DNA from: Tubiluchus corallicola
Lineage: Eukaryota; Priapulida; Priapulimorpha; Priapulimorphida; Tubiluchidae
Direction of reading: 5' to 3'
DNA length: 64,000 nt
Assembly (NCBI GenBank): GCA_030141605.1
Contig: JAQGDQ010000022.1
Location: 1-64,000 of the forward strand
How positions within the stretch are numbered: the stretch's first letter is position 1; the number at the start of each line of letters is the position of its first letter. Below are positions 19,772 to 32,082 of the stretch, in pieces. The notes beneath the pieces are model-generated. The model had not been told where the DNA came from, did not search any database, and saw only the letters and a list, made by a program, of their open reading frames with translations. The translations under genes were made by a program, and so were the position numbers.

Positions 19772-22700
19772 CTACTCAAAGAAAATAAAATAAAGCCTTA
19801 TATGACCAAATTCAATTAAGTGAACATGTGGCTTGAAAACTGAACTGAACCAAAAAATTAACAAACATGCAAACTGTACCAATTATCCCCAGAGGTATGA
19901 TCACATGCATACCACCTACTTGTTTTAGGTGTTAAGCGAAAAATCACATGTAGTGTGGATTTCTATTAACATACATGGCAGTAAGCAATGCATTTACACA
20001 AATTAATTCTCGTGTTCTGTTTACTAACAGAACACTTGTGAAATCTTATCATTTATCACTACATAGATTTAAATGTAGTTGATAACAAGTATGGTCGGGT
20101 GCCACGCCGATAATTTACATTGTTGTAGCAAGCAAGATTTTCTTTTGCAGCCTACTTTTTATCGCACTGATATCACAAAACTAAATTAATGTTTTCACCT
20201 CGTACGTGTGGTTGTGAGCTACTCCTTGTTGCAGCCTTTCCACACCAAATGGACCTATTGCACCTACTATCTGATGATCATCCAGCAAATTGTAATGACT
20301 CTCGTGATACCTCCATATATTACTAGACTCGCCTCCAGTAGCGCCCTCTGTACCGTCACTGTCATTGAAATTACCAGCACTGTAGCCATCATCTGATGTG
20401 TTGCTACCACCACCATTACTACCCTGGAAACAGAAAGAAGCAGAAGGAATAACCATCAATTCAATGGATAGTTGGACAACAGGTTGTGGGAAAAATGACA
20501 TGGCAAGGGCATTCACAAATACTGAAGCACAAAAGTATAACAAACCAAATAATAAAATAGATAAGATACTGATTTCCCAGCAGTCTGAACTAAGCTTAAT
20601 GTGATTTATTGTTAAGACAAACAGGTGACAATTCACATTACCAACATGCTTTTCAAACCACTGCACATACGATGAATTTTATTATGAATTAGCATTTATT
20701 AGTTGCATTACTTATTGTTATGAGTGCTTTTTGCAAGGATTACATAATTTCTTCATAAATACAGTGGTTTGAAAATGCATTTAGATAATGCAAAACATTG
20801 CCTGCTTATCATAACAATAAAATTAGTACTGATGCCACAACTTATTAGTGATCTTTATGTGATTGGCCAGGAACATTTAAAACAAAGTAGTGCTAAATTC
20901 AGTAAAAACAAATGTACAGCCAATACAAGCAAACTGGTATGTGTACTTTGATTCAATAAGTCGGAAGGCTTTAATCTAGATGTTTGTAAAAGCTTAAGCT
21001 ATTACATGACCACTGTTTCTCACTCTTGCATAAAAATTAGTTGAGCAGCATAAAATATGTTCAGTGTGACATACAAGAGCAAACATTACTGCACACAAAA
21101 GTAACAGAGAAATTGTGAAGAGAATATAAGTAATTTTTTGTTCAATTTTAATAGAATTAATAATACGATTAAAAACTTATGCAATACGAAAATCTGTATA
21201 AAAAATGGAAATTACCACTCCTGGAGATGTACTATATGAAGAACCACCAAAGCTTGACAAAGCAGAGTCACTGCCCCTATCAAGAGATCCACTGCTTATT
21301 ATCGATGACATATCTAAAATATAAAAAAAGAAAATTAAAACTGTCTTGTGGAAATTTTACATTAATTTGTTTCAAAGATACTATTAGATTTAATACGTTT
21401 ATATGATTTTATGCATGCTTACAGTGATTTCTCATCAACCACAATTTTGCTTTTTAAATGTTTAATTATAAACACCGAATAAATTCTGGAACACCAAGGC
21501 GACTCTGGCTAGATAACGTAAGATAATGGACAGACCTCGTGCATGTATTATATGAGACAAGACAAGGTAAGGCAAAGCAACACAAGACAAGGAGTGGCAA
21601 AACTAGACAAGGTGGCAAATAGTGGTGAAACTCCATTGTACATAAAATCGACAGTTAACAGCGGCTTTTACAGAAGTAATTAAATTAAACCAAATGTCAG
21701 ACATACACACAAATAATATACAAGTAAACTTAATTAGTATTTTAAACAAATGTATGACATGGCAATGTCTTCTGGGTCTTTTAAATAGCCAGGAAGAAGG
21801 GAAAACTACATGAAAAATATTAAAGACAGTATTTAAATATTTAAAATTATTAAAATTGTGCCTTCAAAAAGTTACAAAGCAAACACTATTTGAAATTTAG
21901 TTGATTGTAACAGTTCATTGCTCTAAACCTTGTACGAAAAAGAGTTAATGCAAGTGGTATTTTCTTAATTCATACATGTCTGCTTTGAAAAGGAACCATT
22001 TTTTGTCTTTTAACCCAAAGTAAACGGCAGAAAAGGCAACTGAAACAATAAAAATAAATATATAAACAACCTCCTTCCCTCACAGCAGTAACTTTTTACA
22101 CCCGAGGTTTCCCCAGTAACATATCTGTTGGGAGACAAGCTGTTTGTGTGGTGAGCACTTCACTGATTTAGCTGACAGCTGCTCAAGTTTATTACCCTTT
22201 ATACAAGCATTTATGGCAACTAATGCTTGCCTGGAGTCATAACATTTGTGATTAGCTTCTAACATCACACAAAGGGTGCTGAGAAGAGTTAAGAGAATGA
22301 AGAACAACTTTAGTTTTGTTAAGAATTACCCAGATTTACCCAGTATAATTCAACCAAATATAATCAGGCTCATGATTTCTAAAATATTAATGTGAAGCGC
22401 TTGTCTTTTTAAACATATAGCAAGATATAAAAAGCACTCTTGAAACTTTCCAGGGGAGCTGTTACAGCATTTTTAAAATTTTTCTTTCTCATTCTTGTAG
22501 ATCTAATTTTATAACTAATAACTAGATAAGTATAACGACCTTATGAGACCCCGATGTTATTATTTACACTGCATATATACAACGTGTAACTTAACATTGT
22601 ATCCAGACCCTCTATCAAAAGACAAGAGAGCAAGTGCATAATGAAGATCAAAACTATTATTCTGGAGTTTTCAGTTTCTTAGCCCATGTGGACTGATATC

Positions 22701-25700
22701 AGTAATATATCTGATCCCAGAAAATTGATGAGTAGGTTATAAAAAGGGCAATAAGAATTTTGTGAACAATTTCCATTCATTTAATTAAATTACTGTACTA
22801 GTTTACCAATTCATAGTTTAGTTACTGAAAGTGTTTGCCACATTTTAATACAAATACAGTATACAGTAGACAATTTGTTGTGCGAATTATACATGCACTA
22901 TAATTGGGACAAGAAATTATTAGAGTAGCACTCTATTAACTGTAAAACAGTAACCACATGTTAAACAGTAGGTATGCAATCACTATGCATGCGTAATTAT
23001 TTTTGTCTGCAGCGAAATCACGAGTGCTGATCAGGGACTAAGCACAACTGAAACATTATAATAGGATCAGTATGTGACTTAGCAAGGCAGTTGGCAAAGA
23101 ACTATACGGGTCCAATAAAAGAGCACGTCATTAGTTCGGGATTTTACTCGTTTGCTTTCCAAATAGCAAATTTTTACTTGTCCAATGGGTGACTCTGAAA
23201 ACCACTAGGAACAAAATCACTGCTAAACATGTTGGTAGTATAATTTTCGGAATTGGGGAACACAGTAAAGGTGTTTCTAACTGCAAATTTAAAAAAGCAA
23301 CTTTTGCTTGTAACCTTGGGCTTCTGTAATAGGACATCAATATTAACATGGTTAACATGCAAAAACAAGAATGATCAACAACAAAGTTTGTTGATAAATA
23401 ATTAATCAAACCAAAAAGCACTTTTACAGCCAGTTGTTTTCTCTAAAACAACATGGTGTTTGCTACTGTAATTGAGACGTCAACTTAACACAACAAAATT
23501 AGAAATGAACGTATTCTAAAGCTATTGAAATACTTGGACTACTAGATGAATAACGTCTTCCAAGTAAATTCACTGGCCTAAAAATTCTAATACACCAACT
23601 GAGTTCTGATGTAAGAATTCTAAGCAATATAACCAAAAATAAAGTGTGCTAGCAAAATGTACATACTTTCACCATCAACTGGAATGTCTACGGCAAGATC
23701 GTCTAGTTGTTCTTCCTTCAAAAATTTCTGCAAAAATCCTCCTGTCTGGGATGAAGTTTCGTTAGAAAAGAAAAAGCTATTTGCATCCAAGTCCATCGCA
23801 TCGGAGCTGCCACCACCTCCATGCTGGCTGGCATTGGTGGCAAGCTGAGCTCTAAGTTCTATTAGCAAAAAAAGTATAAATAATTAAAATATAACAAACA
23901 TTGCACAGGCACACATAGCAAGACACTGACAAAAAATCACGGTCTAAATGACTGCTATATATCTTTGTAAAACACTTTAGCTGTTGAAGAAACATTTATG
24001 ACGTAAAGTCTACAGGCATTTGCTTTTAGCTTATTGCTAGGAAGTCAGTTTTTCCTGGTAATTGAAACTTCCTGGAAGCATGAGCAATTCAAGCAAACAA
24101 AACTAAACTGAAAGGGCATTAATGTAACTAGGACAAAGAAAAGAACAAAGCTCATAAAAACAGTCACGTACTTCATGTCACATCAATACATAATGAACGA
24201 TCGTATCCCTTTATAAAAGTAACAACAACAAATTAGCTTTATCCTCGATATTGTAATTCTGTGTTAGTGCACAGCCTACAAAGAGTTAACACACAAAATT
24301 TTACTACAGTCATTGCATAGTAGCTATTTGGCAGTAACCTTACTACAAAAATTCTAATTTTATGTTAGCAATGCTGCTTGAGCTGTAACCACGTAAATAC
24401 AACTAAGTGAGTGAAATAATCATTTGTTAAAAACTGTTTACATTTCTATATAATTAGTATTCTTTTAAGTGGAGTCAGTAGTAAGCCCTGAAATAACTTT
24501 CAAGAGTGCACCTTTTCATTGGAGGCTGCACTTTTCGAAAACTGCCTTTCCTTCTAGATTACAAATAAAAACCCGCCATTAGCAGCTATTCACTTTCATT
24601 ACAACAACTAGTAATGACCTACCTGTGTAGTTTAATAAGTTTGCAGGGACCATTGATACATTCTGAAGTAAGACATCTTCTGCCCGGATTTCAGACTCAG
24701 GCATTGTTGCGTATGCATTTGAAGTAGAATTCAGCTGAAATGCATCATCTATATAATCACTGTGTCCTTCAAGCTGCAAAAGATTTGATACATCCTGCCA
24801 TCGCTGTTCCATACTAGTGAGCCTGATATACGATGGAGTTGTCTCGTCATCCTGGCAACAACAAGATCAAATACTTAATGGGCACACTGTAATCAGAGTG
24901 CAGCAAACAAGTAAATTAGCTGTCTTAATTTTATGCAAAAAATACCCAGAATCTATGTTATTTGATTGCACAAATAAACACAAGGTGCCAAAAAATTCCC
25001 TGAAGAAAGTGAGTTATCCCGTACAAGACTAACAGTAATTAGAAATTAATGAGAGGTCAGAAATGCTATACATACGTTACTGTGAGCTTGTTGTTGAATA
25101 AATGAGTGCAAATAGCTATCAAACTGTTCAGGAGCATTGTCAACAGCAACAAGTGATGCAGTGTCTTCTACTTGCAGAAGATTTATTTCGTTTTGCCGAA
25201 AACCCTTTAAAGTAGAATGGGCATTTTTACTAGATTAAAAACCCGAACAAATGAAGTTAAATTCCACTTCAAGAACGTTCAAAATGTAAACTAACTTGAA
25301 ATAGCTGTGTAAAAGCAAAGCAACAGCACCAAAAAATAAGTTCTTATAAAAACATAAATGAACAAAACTGACACCTGAAATACTTCTGTTTCATCAGACT
25401 GATATGACACTTCAGAAACATGTGTCGATTCCGAATCTTGCCGTAATCGTTCAGGTTGTAAGCCATCTTCTTTGCATGGTGGCAGGAATCCTTCGGATAC
25501 AGTATCCAGTACCTGGCTAATGTCATTCAAATGAATACTCAATTCAGCTTCAGTCAAGTGAAGATTAGAAGGAGATGGTTCTGCAACTGATGACGAGATA
25601 TTGTCGTTCTCCTTTTGTACAATGTGTTCACCTAGAAACAAACACCTAAAAGCTGATAAGCTCTGATTTAATTTCTAAGTCGCATTATCAATAATTCGTG

Positions 25701-27273
25701 ACATAATAACTAAAACACTTACATACACAAAAATGTATCTTGTCAAGAGAAATTTTTAATTTGATAAAGTGGACTACAGGGCTATCACTCATCGTATACT
25801 TACAATTACAAGAAAGGCAATGTAGTAAGTGTTTGGATACAAGTCAGCTGGGCTGCTCAGCACTGGAAGGATTATACTAATTGTATATTAAAACTAATTT
25901 ATTAATCTTACACTACATACATTTGTTTTTTCGTGTTTTTGAGAACCTGGGGGATACATACCATATACAGGAAATTTTCAGGCAGTGTTTTCACAGAAAA
26001 ATCAATAAATTCCATCACAGAAAATGATACATCTAATGTATACTAAGATAGCTCACCTGTCTCTCCATCAATATAGTATTGTAAGCCATTCCATGGATCA
26101 TTTTGATCAGCTTCTTTCTCTTCCGATTTTTCTTTGTCCGCCTTACACTTTTCCTTCTCGGCAGTGCGAAGGATGGGATCGAACATTTCCCGACATGCTC
26201 CCAAATCTATATCCTGCTTCCACAGTACGTCAATCAAGTCCATGTCCTGGAAGAAATGTTACAAACAATTCGAAGCAACTAAATTTCTTATAAAATGTAT
26301 ATATGTGAAATTTATGTCTTGAATTCAACGTTCATGCAAAAATTAGGAAAAAACTCAGCAAGTGTTTATATTGTGTTTTCCAAAACTAAGTAGACATAGG
26401 CAAAAAACAAACACCAATTTACTATCACAGCCATGGTACAAGACAATTTCATAATAATATTATTAATGACAGACATTGTCTTTCAACATTATAATTTTTT
26501 TCAGTTAAATATTCAATCAAAAATAAAAAAATTGTGGTGTGCACTAGAACACATTATTTGATTGCATATATCTAAATTAAACTGATATCAAAGATTGCAG
26601 TTAATAATATCTACATATAATTAGGGCTAGTAATAAATAAGCAATTAATACTAATTAGTGTTTGAAAACAATAACAACACTGTTATCAAGACACCAGGTC
26701 ACAAAATATATATCCTCATGCTGCTATACGTGCAGATGATTATTTTACCTCTTTGGTGAGATCGTTGTTTGGAAATACTGTCCGCCAACTTTCTTCATAT
26801 CCAAGAGCACAATCGGTAACATTGTTATCAAGCCGTTCTGCATTATGGCTATACCTAGGAGTGTCTGTGTTTACATGTGTAGCACTGTTTTGAGTATTAT
26901 TGTTATTACTAGAGGCATGATGATGTTGCACTTCATTTTGTTCAGCCAGCAAGAATGCTTGAAAATTCCTTGTAGAAGGGTAAGTAACACTATCATACAG
27001 TCCTAATATAGTTAAATTCTCCACTATATGGTGTGGTTCAAAGAATTTGGTATTAACAAAGTAAGATGATGGCCTGATATGGTATTGTGTTTGATGCTGA
27101 AAAATTACATCAGACTGTTGCTCGAAATTGTTCAAAAGATCACTGTATCCAGATTCCACATACATATAATTTTGCAAGTTGGGATATGAATACAAATCTA
27201 ACCGCAAAATGCTCAAAACTGTGGCTATTTGAAGTAAGCCATCTGTGAAAAATTGTTTCACTTGCATTGCCAT
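18343..27273 (-). CDS. NFE2L1: Cap'n'collar bZIP transcription factor, NFE2L1/NFE2L2 type, complete (808 aa)
   Basis: Ten exons on the minus strand join without a stop: 27273-26749, 26246-26057, 25631-25375, 25204-25076, 24851-24623, 23858-23667, 21313-21216, 20423-20199, 19771-19421 and 18573-18343. The start [15 protein letters not shown] aligns directly with the start of vertebrate NRF1, which fixes the initiation codon. Domains in order: hydrophobic NHB1-like segment (about 10-28), DLG-type Neh2 motif (176-191), ETGE (237-240), Ser/Asn-rich acidic region with N-glycosylation sequons (about 400-520), a DSGLS-like degron, an HNHTY motif, CNC plus bZIP (about 636-735) and an Neh3-like tail. 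CNC factors dimerise with small Mafs on antioxidant response elements and control oxidative and proteasome stress genes. Family membership is certain. Assignment to one vertebrate paralogue is not meaningful, because the protein combines NRF1 and NRF2 features. Confidence 0.95.
20199..25204 (-). CDS. NFE2L1: CNC exons 4-8: transactivation, glycosylation-sequon and degron region
   Basis: Exons 4 (25204-25076), 5 (24851-24623), 6 (23858-23667), 7 (21313-21216) and 8 (20423-20199) encode acidic, Ser/Asn-rich sequence. Exons 5-7 hold six N-X-S/T sequons (LNSTS, QNVSM, LNYTG, TNASQ, SNETS, NMSS), as in the NST glycodomain of NRF1. Exon 7 encodes [11 protein letters not shown], close to the beta-TrCP degron DSGLS. 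Exon 8 ends VAHNHTYE, matching the NRF1 motif VGHNHTYN that lies just before the CNC domain. Exon 5 also encodes [15 protein letters not shown], resembling LEQQWQDLMSIMEMQ of NRF1. Confidence 0.85.
21314..23666 (-). other. Longest CNC intron (2.35 kb)
   Basis: This intron lies between exons 6 and 7. I see a low-complexity ACAAG-rich patch at about 21555-21615 and, on the gene strand, a strong pyrimidine tract with an AG near 22281. That AG is followed by a 200-base open stretch, which is discussed under rejected items. No conserved exon is visible. Confidence 0.6.
25375..26246 (-). CDS. NFE2L1: CNC exons 2-3: Keap1-binding (Neh2-like) region
   Basis: Exon 2 begins [16 protein letters not shown], the conserved low-affinity DLG motif, and continues with a Lys/Glu-rich helix of about 20 residues. 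The exon 2/3 junction (26057/25631) falls inside IDGETGEH and restores a perfect ETGE motif (237-240), the high-affinity Keap1 contact. In NRF2 these two sites let a Keap1 dimer present the intervening lysines for ubiquitination. Exon 3 is acidic and unstructured. The motif pair is seen in sequence; Keap1 control is inferred. Confidence 0.9.
26749..27273 (-). CDS. NFE2L1: CNC exon 1: N-terminal ER-anchor-like segment
   Basis: The exon encodes 175 residues. Residues 10-28 ([19 protein letters not shown]) form a hydrophobic stretch that matches the NHB1 segment (TEGLLQ...) by which vertebrate NRF1 and nematode SKN-1A are held in the ER membrane. Further on, [15 protein letters not shown] (98-112) aligns with the region in human NRF1 where DDI2 cleaves (an aromatic residue followed by Leu), with the candidate bond F107-L108. 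A His/Asn-rich low-complexity patch (117-128) follows. The exon ends DLTKE at phase 0, as in vertebrate NRF1, where DLTKE precedes the Neh2-type motif. Confidence 0.88.
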
Positions 27274-27957
27274 ACTCTTCGTTGTCTACGATTGAAGCAC
27301 TCAACCAGTTGTATACTAGTATAAGGTGTAGTCACTTAAACCTATACTATAGTTATCAAACTGTTAAAACACATTGATTCTCTCTTCCTAACTCTTGCAC
27401 TCACTGCCCAATGTTCATTGCAGACTAGAGGTTTTCATCGCTCAAACTTGACGCACTGTGTTACATTACATGGCTTCTTTGACTAGGTTTCCAAGAACAA
27501 AGTCTTTCTCATATCGTAAAAATACAGCAAGCTACGCACCCATGAGCCACGACTCAGTGTAAACTTACGAGCAACGACGAGACAACAAAAACGTCAGACT
27601 TAAGAGCGTCTAGACCGTTATTAGCTCCTGCATACCGTTGGTTGCTCTCAGAATCCAACGCAGTTAAGAGACAAAGACTTGTTCACTAGCATCGATCTGA
27701 ACTTGGTTAAATGCTGGGGTCAAGGACAAATAATAATGCGCAAAAATTCTAAGTTATTACAAAAACTGTAATTCGGACATGGTACATAAGTAATTTCATC
27801 GATAAACTAGTAGAAAGCCTTAGAAATTTTACTATTATTAAATTCTAACATACAAACAAACACGTGCTAAACAAAGGAAATCAACTTCTACGTACAGCAA
27901 ACCGCAAGACAATGAATCAGCAAAATCCACCTGCCGCAATAACAGAAACCAACCAAC

Positions 27958-28257
27958 ATGGCATCAGACATGAGTCACACAGTCATGTCACGTGCACAAA
28001 CTGCGCTTGCGCATTTAAGAAATCAACGATTCGGGAACGTTCTCGGCGCTCGCATGTGTTCTTGTGCTCGTCATCAAAGTATACAAAAGGCAGATACTCT
28101 CTTTATACACTTTGTCTTCCTGAGGAAGATACGTATACTCCTGTTCAAGAAAGACTGTGCGACTATAACAACTCCCAAAATAATACTAGAAAACGAATTA
28201 CCATTATTTTTATTTATATTATTGCCCCTATGTTTGAAAATTGATCTACTAAAATAA
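27958..28257 (+). CDS. Weak candidate ORF, 99 residues, unknown
   Basis: The ATG has a strong start context (ACCAACATGG). The first 40 residues (MASDMSHTVMSRAQTALAHL and following) are rich in Arg, Ala and Ser and almost free of acidic residues, as in mitochondrial presequences. The end is hydrophobic (LPLFLFILLPL). The segment 27.96-28.1 kb is GC-richer than its surroundings. It resembles no family I know and may be a chance frame or part of a divergent transcript from the CNC promoter. Confidence 0.15.
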   Translation: MASDMSHTVMSRAQTALAHLRNQRFGNVLGARMCSCARHQSIQKADTLFIHFVFLRKIRILLFKKDCATITTPKIILENELPLFLFILLPLCLKIDLLK

Positions 28258-30302
28258 ATTATACAACCTGCCTTTCTGCTATACTAACACTACTTCACTT
28301 ATATGGCTGTCCAATCGTGATTTATAACGTTGATCTAGTGAATTAATTTTTCAAAATACTGAGTTAAGAAAATATTCTCATCGACTCGGAAACACTAAAA
28401 AAAACACTGACTGCTACGTACCGCTTAGTGAAATATAAACGAGCATTTACTGTAGCCTACATTTTCTTTTGTACCTTGTTAGCTAGAAGTTTTTGGTCCT
28501 GTTTTTATTATTAAGATTTCTACAGCAGAATCTTCTTGATTTAAGCCCGGTTTTTATTTTTATTTATTTATTACTTGTGACGTTTTGTTTCTTTAATAAC
28601 TCACACACGCATAGGGCTAGGGTCACGCAACTCACAAGACATACTCCCCAGGTAGGGGGATTTATGTTAATATGCGACCCGTCACCCTTGGTTCAAGAGT
28701 CGTGTAGCGGGCAGGGCTTCTTGTTTTTTTCGTTAGGCTGGATCTCCTCCTACAGTTTTTGAGCTATAGCAACAATTTTTGGTATGTGGTTAGGTGGTGT
28801 CGAGTTGTTGTGCAAGGCTGAATATGAGTCATGTCCGAACTGAAACATTTTTCGGTAGGGGGCAAAAACCAAAATCGAGGGGGCGGGTATACAAGTGCTT
28901 CCAGGTTCGAGTAATAGTGTCATGTAATATATCAAATGAAAGGCCTCGATGAGACAAAACGAAAGGTAGAAGTTTCGCTAATTTCGCTGGACCTCAGTAT
29001 CACAAGTTAAAGTTAGAGGTTTCCGATTTCAGTATTGAAACATCGTCGAGCAAAAGTGTTCGTCGGGCTTGTTATGGGAATGTTTAAGACAGTTTTATAA
29101 CTCTTTAGGAAAAGAAAGAGCTGGCTACAAGATAATGTAAGTTTTTTTTCTGAAAACACCCAGACAAGCGCAAGCATCGATCAATAAATTGCTGGCTAAT
29201 TAGTGGAAATTTCACGTGATTGTCGGGCAAAGCAAATGACGTCACACAGTTTGCCTCACTATTATAGCCCTTATAATCCGACCGTGATTAATTTGTTGAA
29301 ATACACATGATGTAACAGTTAGAGTGCATGTTGAAAACCCACTTAAAGCTTTTGCCCCCACTCTTTCTTATATCTTTTCGGTTCACACTCGGTTTGGACA
29401 CTATGCAAAATACTTCTGTCAGTTTCTACAAAATTAATTGTATTTTCGTTTTTCTTAAAATTGATTTGAATGTTCTAATGTTAAATCGCTATTTAAATTC
29501 AAATTAATTATTATTCTGCTACTTGATGAAGCTCACTGATAACTGCGGAAGGAAAACCCTGTGTAGTCACGTTGTGTGCTTGGTTGCGAAGAAAACAACA
29601 CAGGGCTTGGTTAATAATTAGACTTGTGGCTGGTCACCTGTGAAAAAAGTATACTTTTCATGTTACTGAATCGAAATGTAATTCCTGAGTTCTCAAACAT
29701 GGTGCATTCAACGGAATTCCTTCATAGCCTTCAACTATGGACCACTGGTGAAAAAGTCACAAGTTCCGAATTCACTAAAGCGTTTACTGTCAAGTACAAC
29801 GTTTGATGTTAACTATTTTATAAAACATTTTTTATTTTAAAGCAAAATCTCTCACACGAAGCATCTCCTGTCACAAAAGCAGAATCTTACCACAGTTTTT
29901 GAAAAAAGCGTCCACTAGTTTATAGTTTATATTTTATAATTTTGAATACCAGATTTTGCATCAAATACTGCATGTACTGTTGGTATTGTGCACCTTTTAC
30001 TAAAATATTTTGCTGTGTTTTGCCAAGTTTATATTTCTATATAATTGTAAATTATATTTTTGTATCTATTGCCATTTACTAGAATGGTATTTGTGCACAT
30101 AAACTAAATTAAAAAAATGAAACTTTAATTTTAAAGGAGTGGGATATGGGTCAACAAATAATCCATTAAACTTTTAAATTTTATCAGGGTAATTTATTGA
30201 TCGATTATATGTATAGAGCTGTTTGGCTTCAGTGGAGGTCTTCATTCTACACAGAGTGCTAATTCACCTCTAGTTATTTTTTTGTTACATGGCTATAACA
30301 AT

Positions 30303-30441
<139 letters not shown>

Positions 30442-32082
30442 CCTCTCTTTTTTTCTCTCACTCTCTTCTATCTCTCCAACGGATCTACTGCTGGCCAATC
30501 TTCTCTACTGTTTGTAATAATCATTTCAAACCCGAATCAAAGAAAATGCAAGGCAACTAATCCCTCAATCCACAGGATAAAGTCTTCTATCTGGTAATCC
30601 ACAACTAATCGACGATCAAAATGTTTACATATTTCAGTTAGTGCAGAGATATATTAATAAGACCAAAAGATTCCACCGTAGAAATTAGTCGATATTCAGT
30701 ATTTCAGCAGTTAAATTAATTAAAAATTAATGAGCTTACAGAGTGTAATACATTTTTGCTAATATAGTATCCTCCGATATGAGTTTTTGTCAATTTAATT
30801 CTGTACATACTTTGTAATTTTCTATGTATGTACAAGCCTGCGTTACAAATCAGTTTTTTAGTATGTTCACCTCTGGCATTATAATAATAAATTAAAAATA
30901 TGTTTATATAAACTAATTTCAATAATATTGTTATCAGACAATCAGATTACAGTAAACCGTATGTTGTAACCATGCAAGCAACTGTACTTGATCATGAAGG
31001 CGCATATACATATTGGTTTCCTGCCACTGCCCTAGATATATTCAGCCGTCTATACGTATATTTTTGCTGTTATACAGCATAAAGATTTTAATTATATTAT
31101 TATTTCTAGAAGCCGACGACTTCAAGCTTGGCCGAGTGGACAAGTCCGTGGAAAAATAATATACTTTTTGTCAAAATTGTAGAGATTAAGTTAGTGAATT
31201 CACATCTTTGAGTGACTTTTAACATGCAGAAAAAATAATTTACAGATTTACATATGTATTTATTTTGAAGGACTAAGTTTACACGTATACTGTGAGAATA
31301 CTTGCTTACAGGAAATTGCAGATTCAATTCTGCGATAAGTTAATGAAGATCTCTATAATATACAGCCATATTACCTTTCTTGGCTACCTTCCTCAAATTT
31401 ATTACCATCTTCACATCTACCAATGTAAAACATCTCTTTTCAGTGGGAAGCAAGACGTAACAACCTACACGCTATAATTACTGTAATTCTCAATAGTCAG
31501 TAGTAGTTATAGTAGCCTATAAGTTCAGTTTTTCTTTACTATGACCAAGCCGAAGTTCAACAAAATATGAGCAGTAAATATTCAGTACTATAAATATTAT
31601 AAACAGTTAACTCCGGATTTCTACAGTGTTGATGATCTTGTTCGCAGTCGGTTTCATCCTTTATTATGGGGAACCATGTGCGGCATTCCTGCAGAGTATG
31701 GCAGTAATTTAAATATCACCAAAAAAGGTTTCTAGTTTATCTCTGAAGATTCTTTTGGTAGCACTGGCTGCTGTTTTGTAAGTTCTAAGTTGCTTGGATA
31801 GACTTCATTAATTTTTATTAAACTGCTTTTAATTCGTCGAACATTATGACAAGCTGTTCATTATTTTAAAAGGTAATAGTTATTGCGATATAACGATTAG
31901 ATTATATACATTGTTTGTTATTTTGTTACTGTTTTGCGAATATTCCGACAACGATAATGAACAGGCCTGCAATCAATCGTTTCATTGCTTTTTCTTTAAA
32001 TAAAGGAGTCGCAAAAAACAGACAATGTGACTCTTTAAGAAATACGTACCGCCACCTGCTGACCTAAACAGTAACTTGATCA

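Noticed and set aside
20181-20666. 161-codon minus-strand frame as an extended CNC exon 8
   Set aside because: The N-terminal half is read-through into the intron. The acceptor at 20424-20425 and the phase-0 join to exon 7 define the true exon as 20423-20199.
22080-22307. Minus-strand frame resembling a signal peptide followed by a Cys-containing chain, inside the longest CNC intron
   Set aside because: It has no ATG at its start (TTG only), and the apparent hydrophobic leader is a pyrimidine tract ending in TTCTCAG. If spliced to CNC exon 6 it gives an immediate stop (reading A|CA CCC TTT GTG TGA). A rare poison exon remains possible, but nothing supports it.
27864-28244. 126-codon frame overlapping 27958-28257
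   Set aside because: It begins at GTG, has no recognisable content, and the overlapping frame with a real ATG is the better, though still weak, candidate.
31120-31335. Possible tRNA: TTGGCCGAGTGG resembles a tRNA A box and GATTCAATTCTGC resembles a T-arm
   Set aside because: The two are about 190 bases apart and no cloverleaf, acceptor stem or terminator can be drawn.
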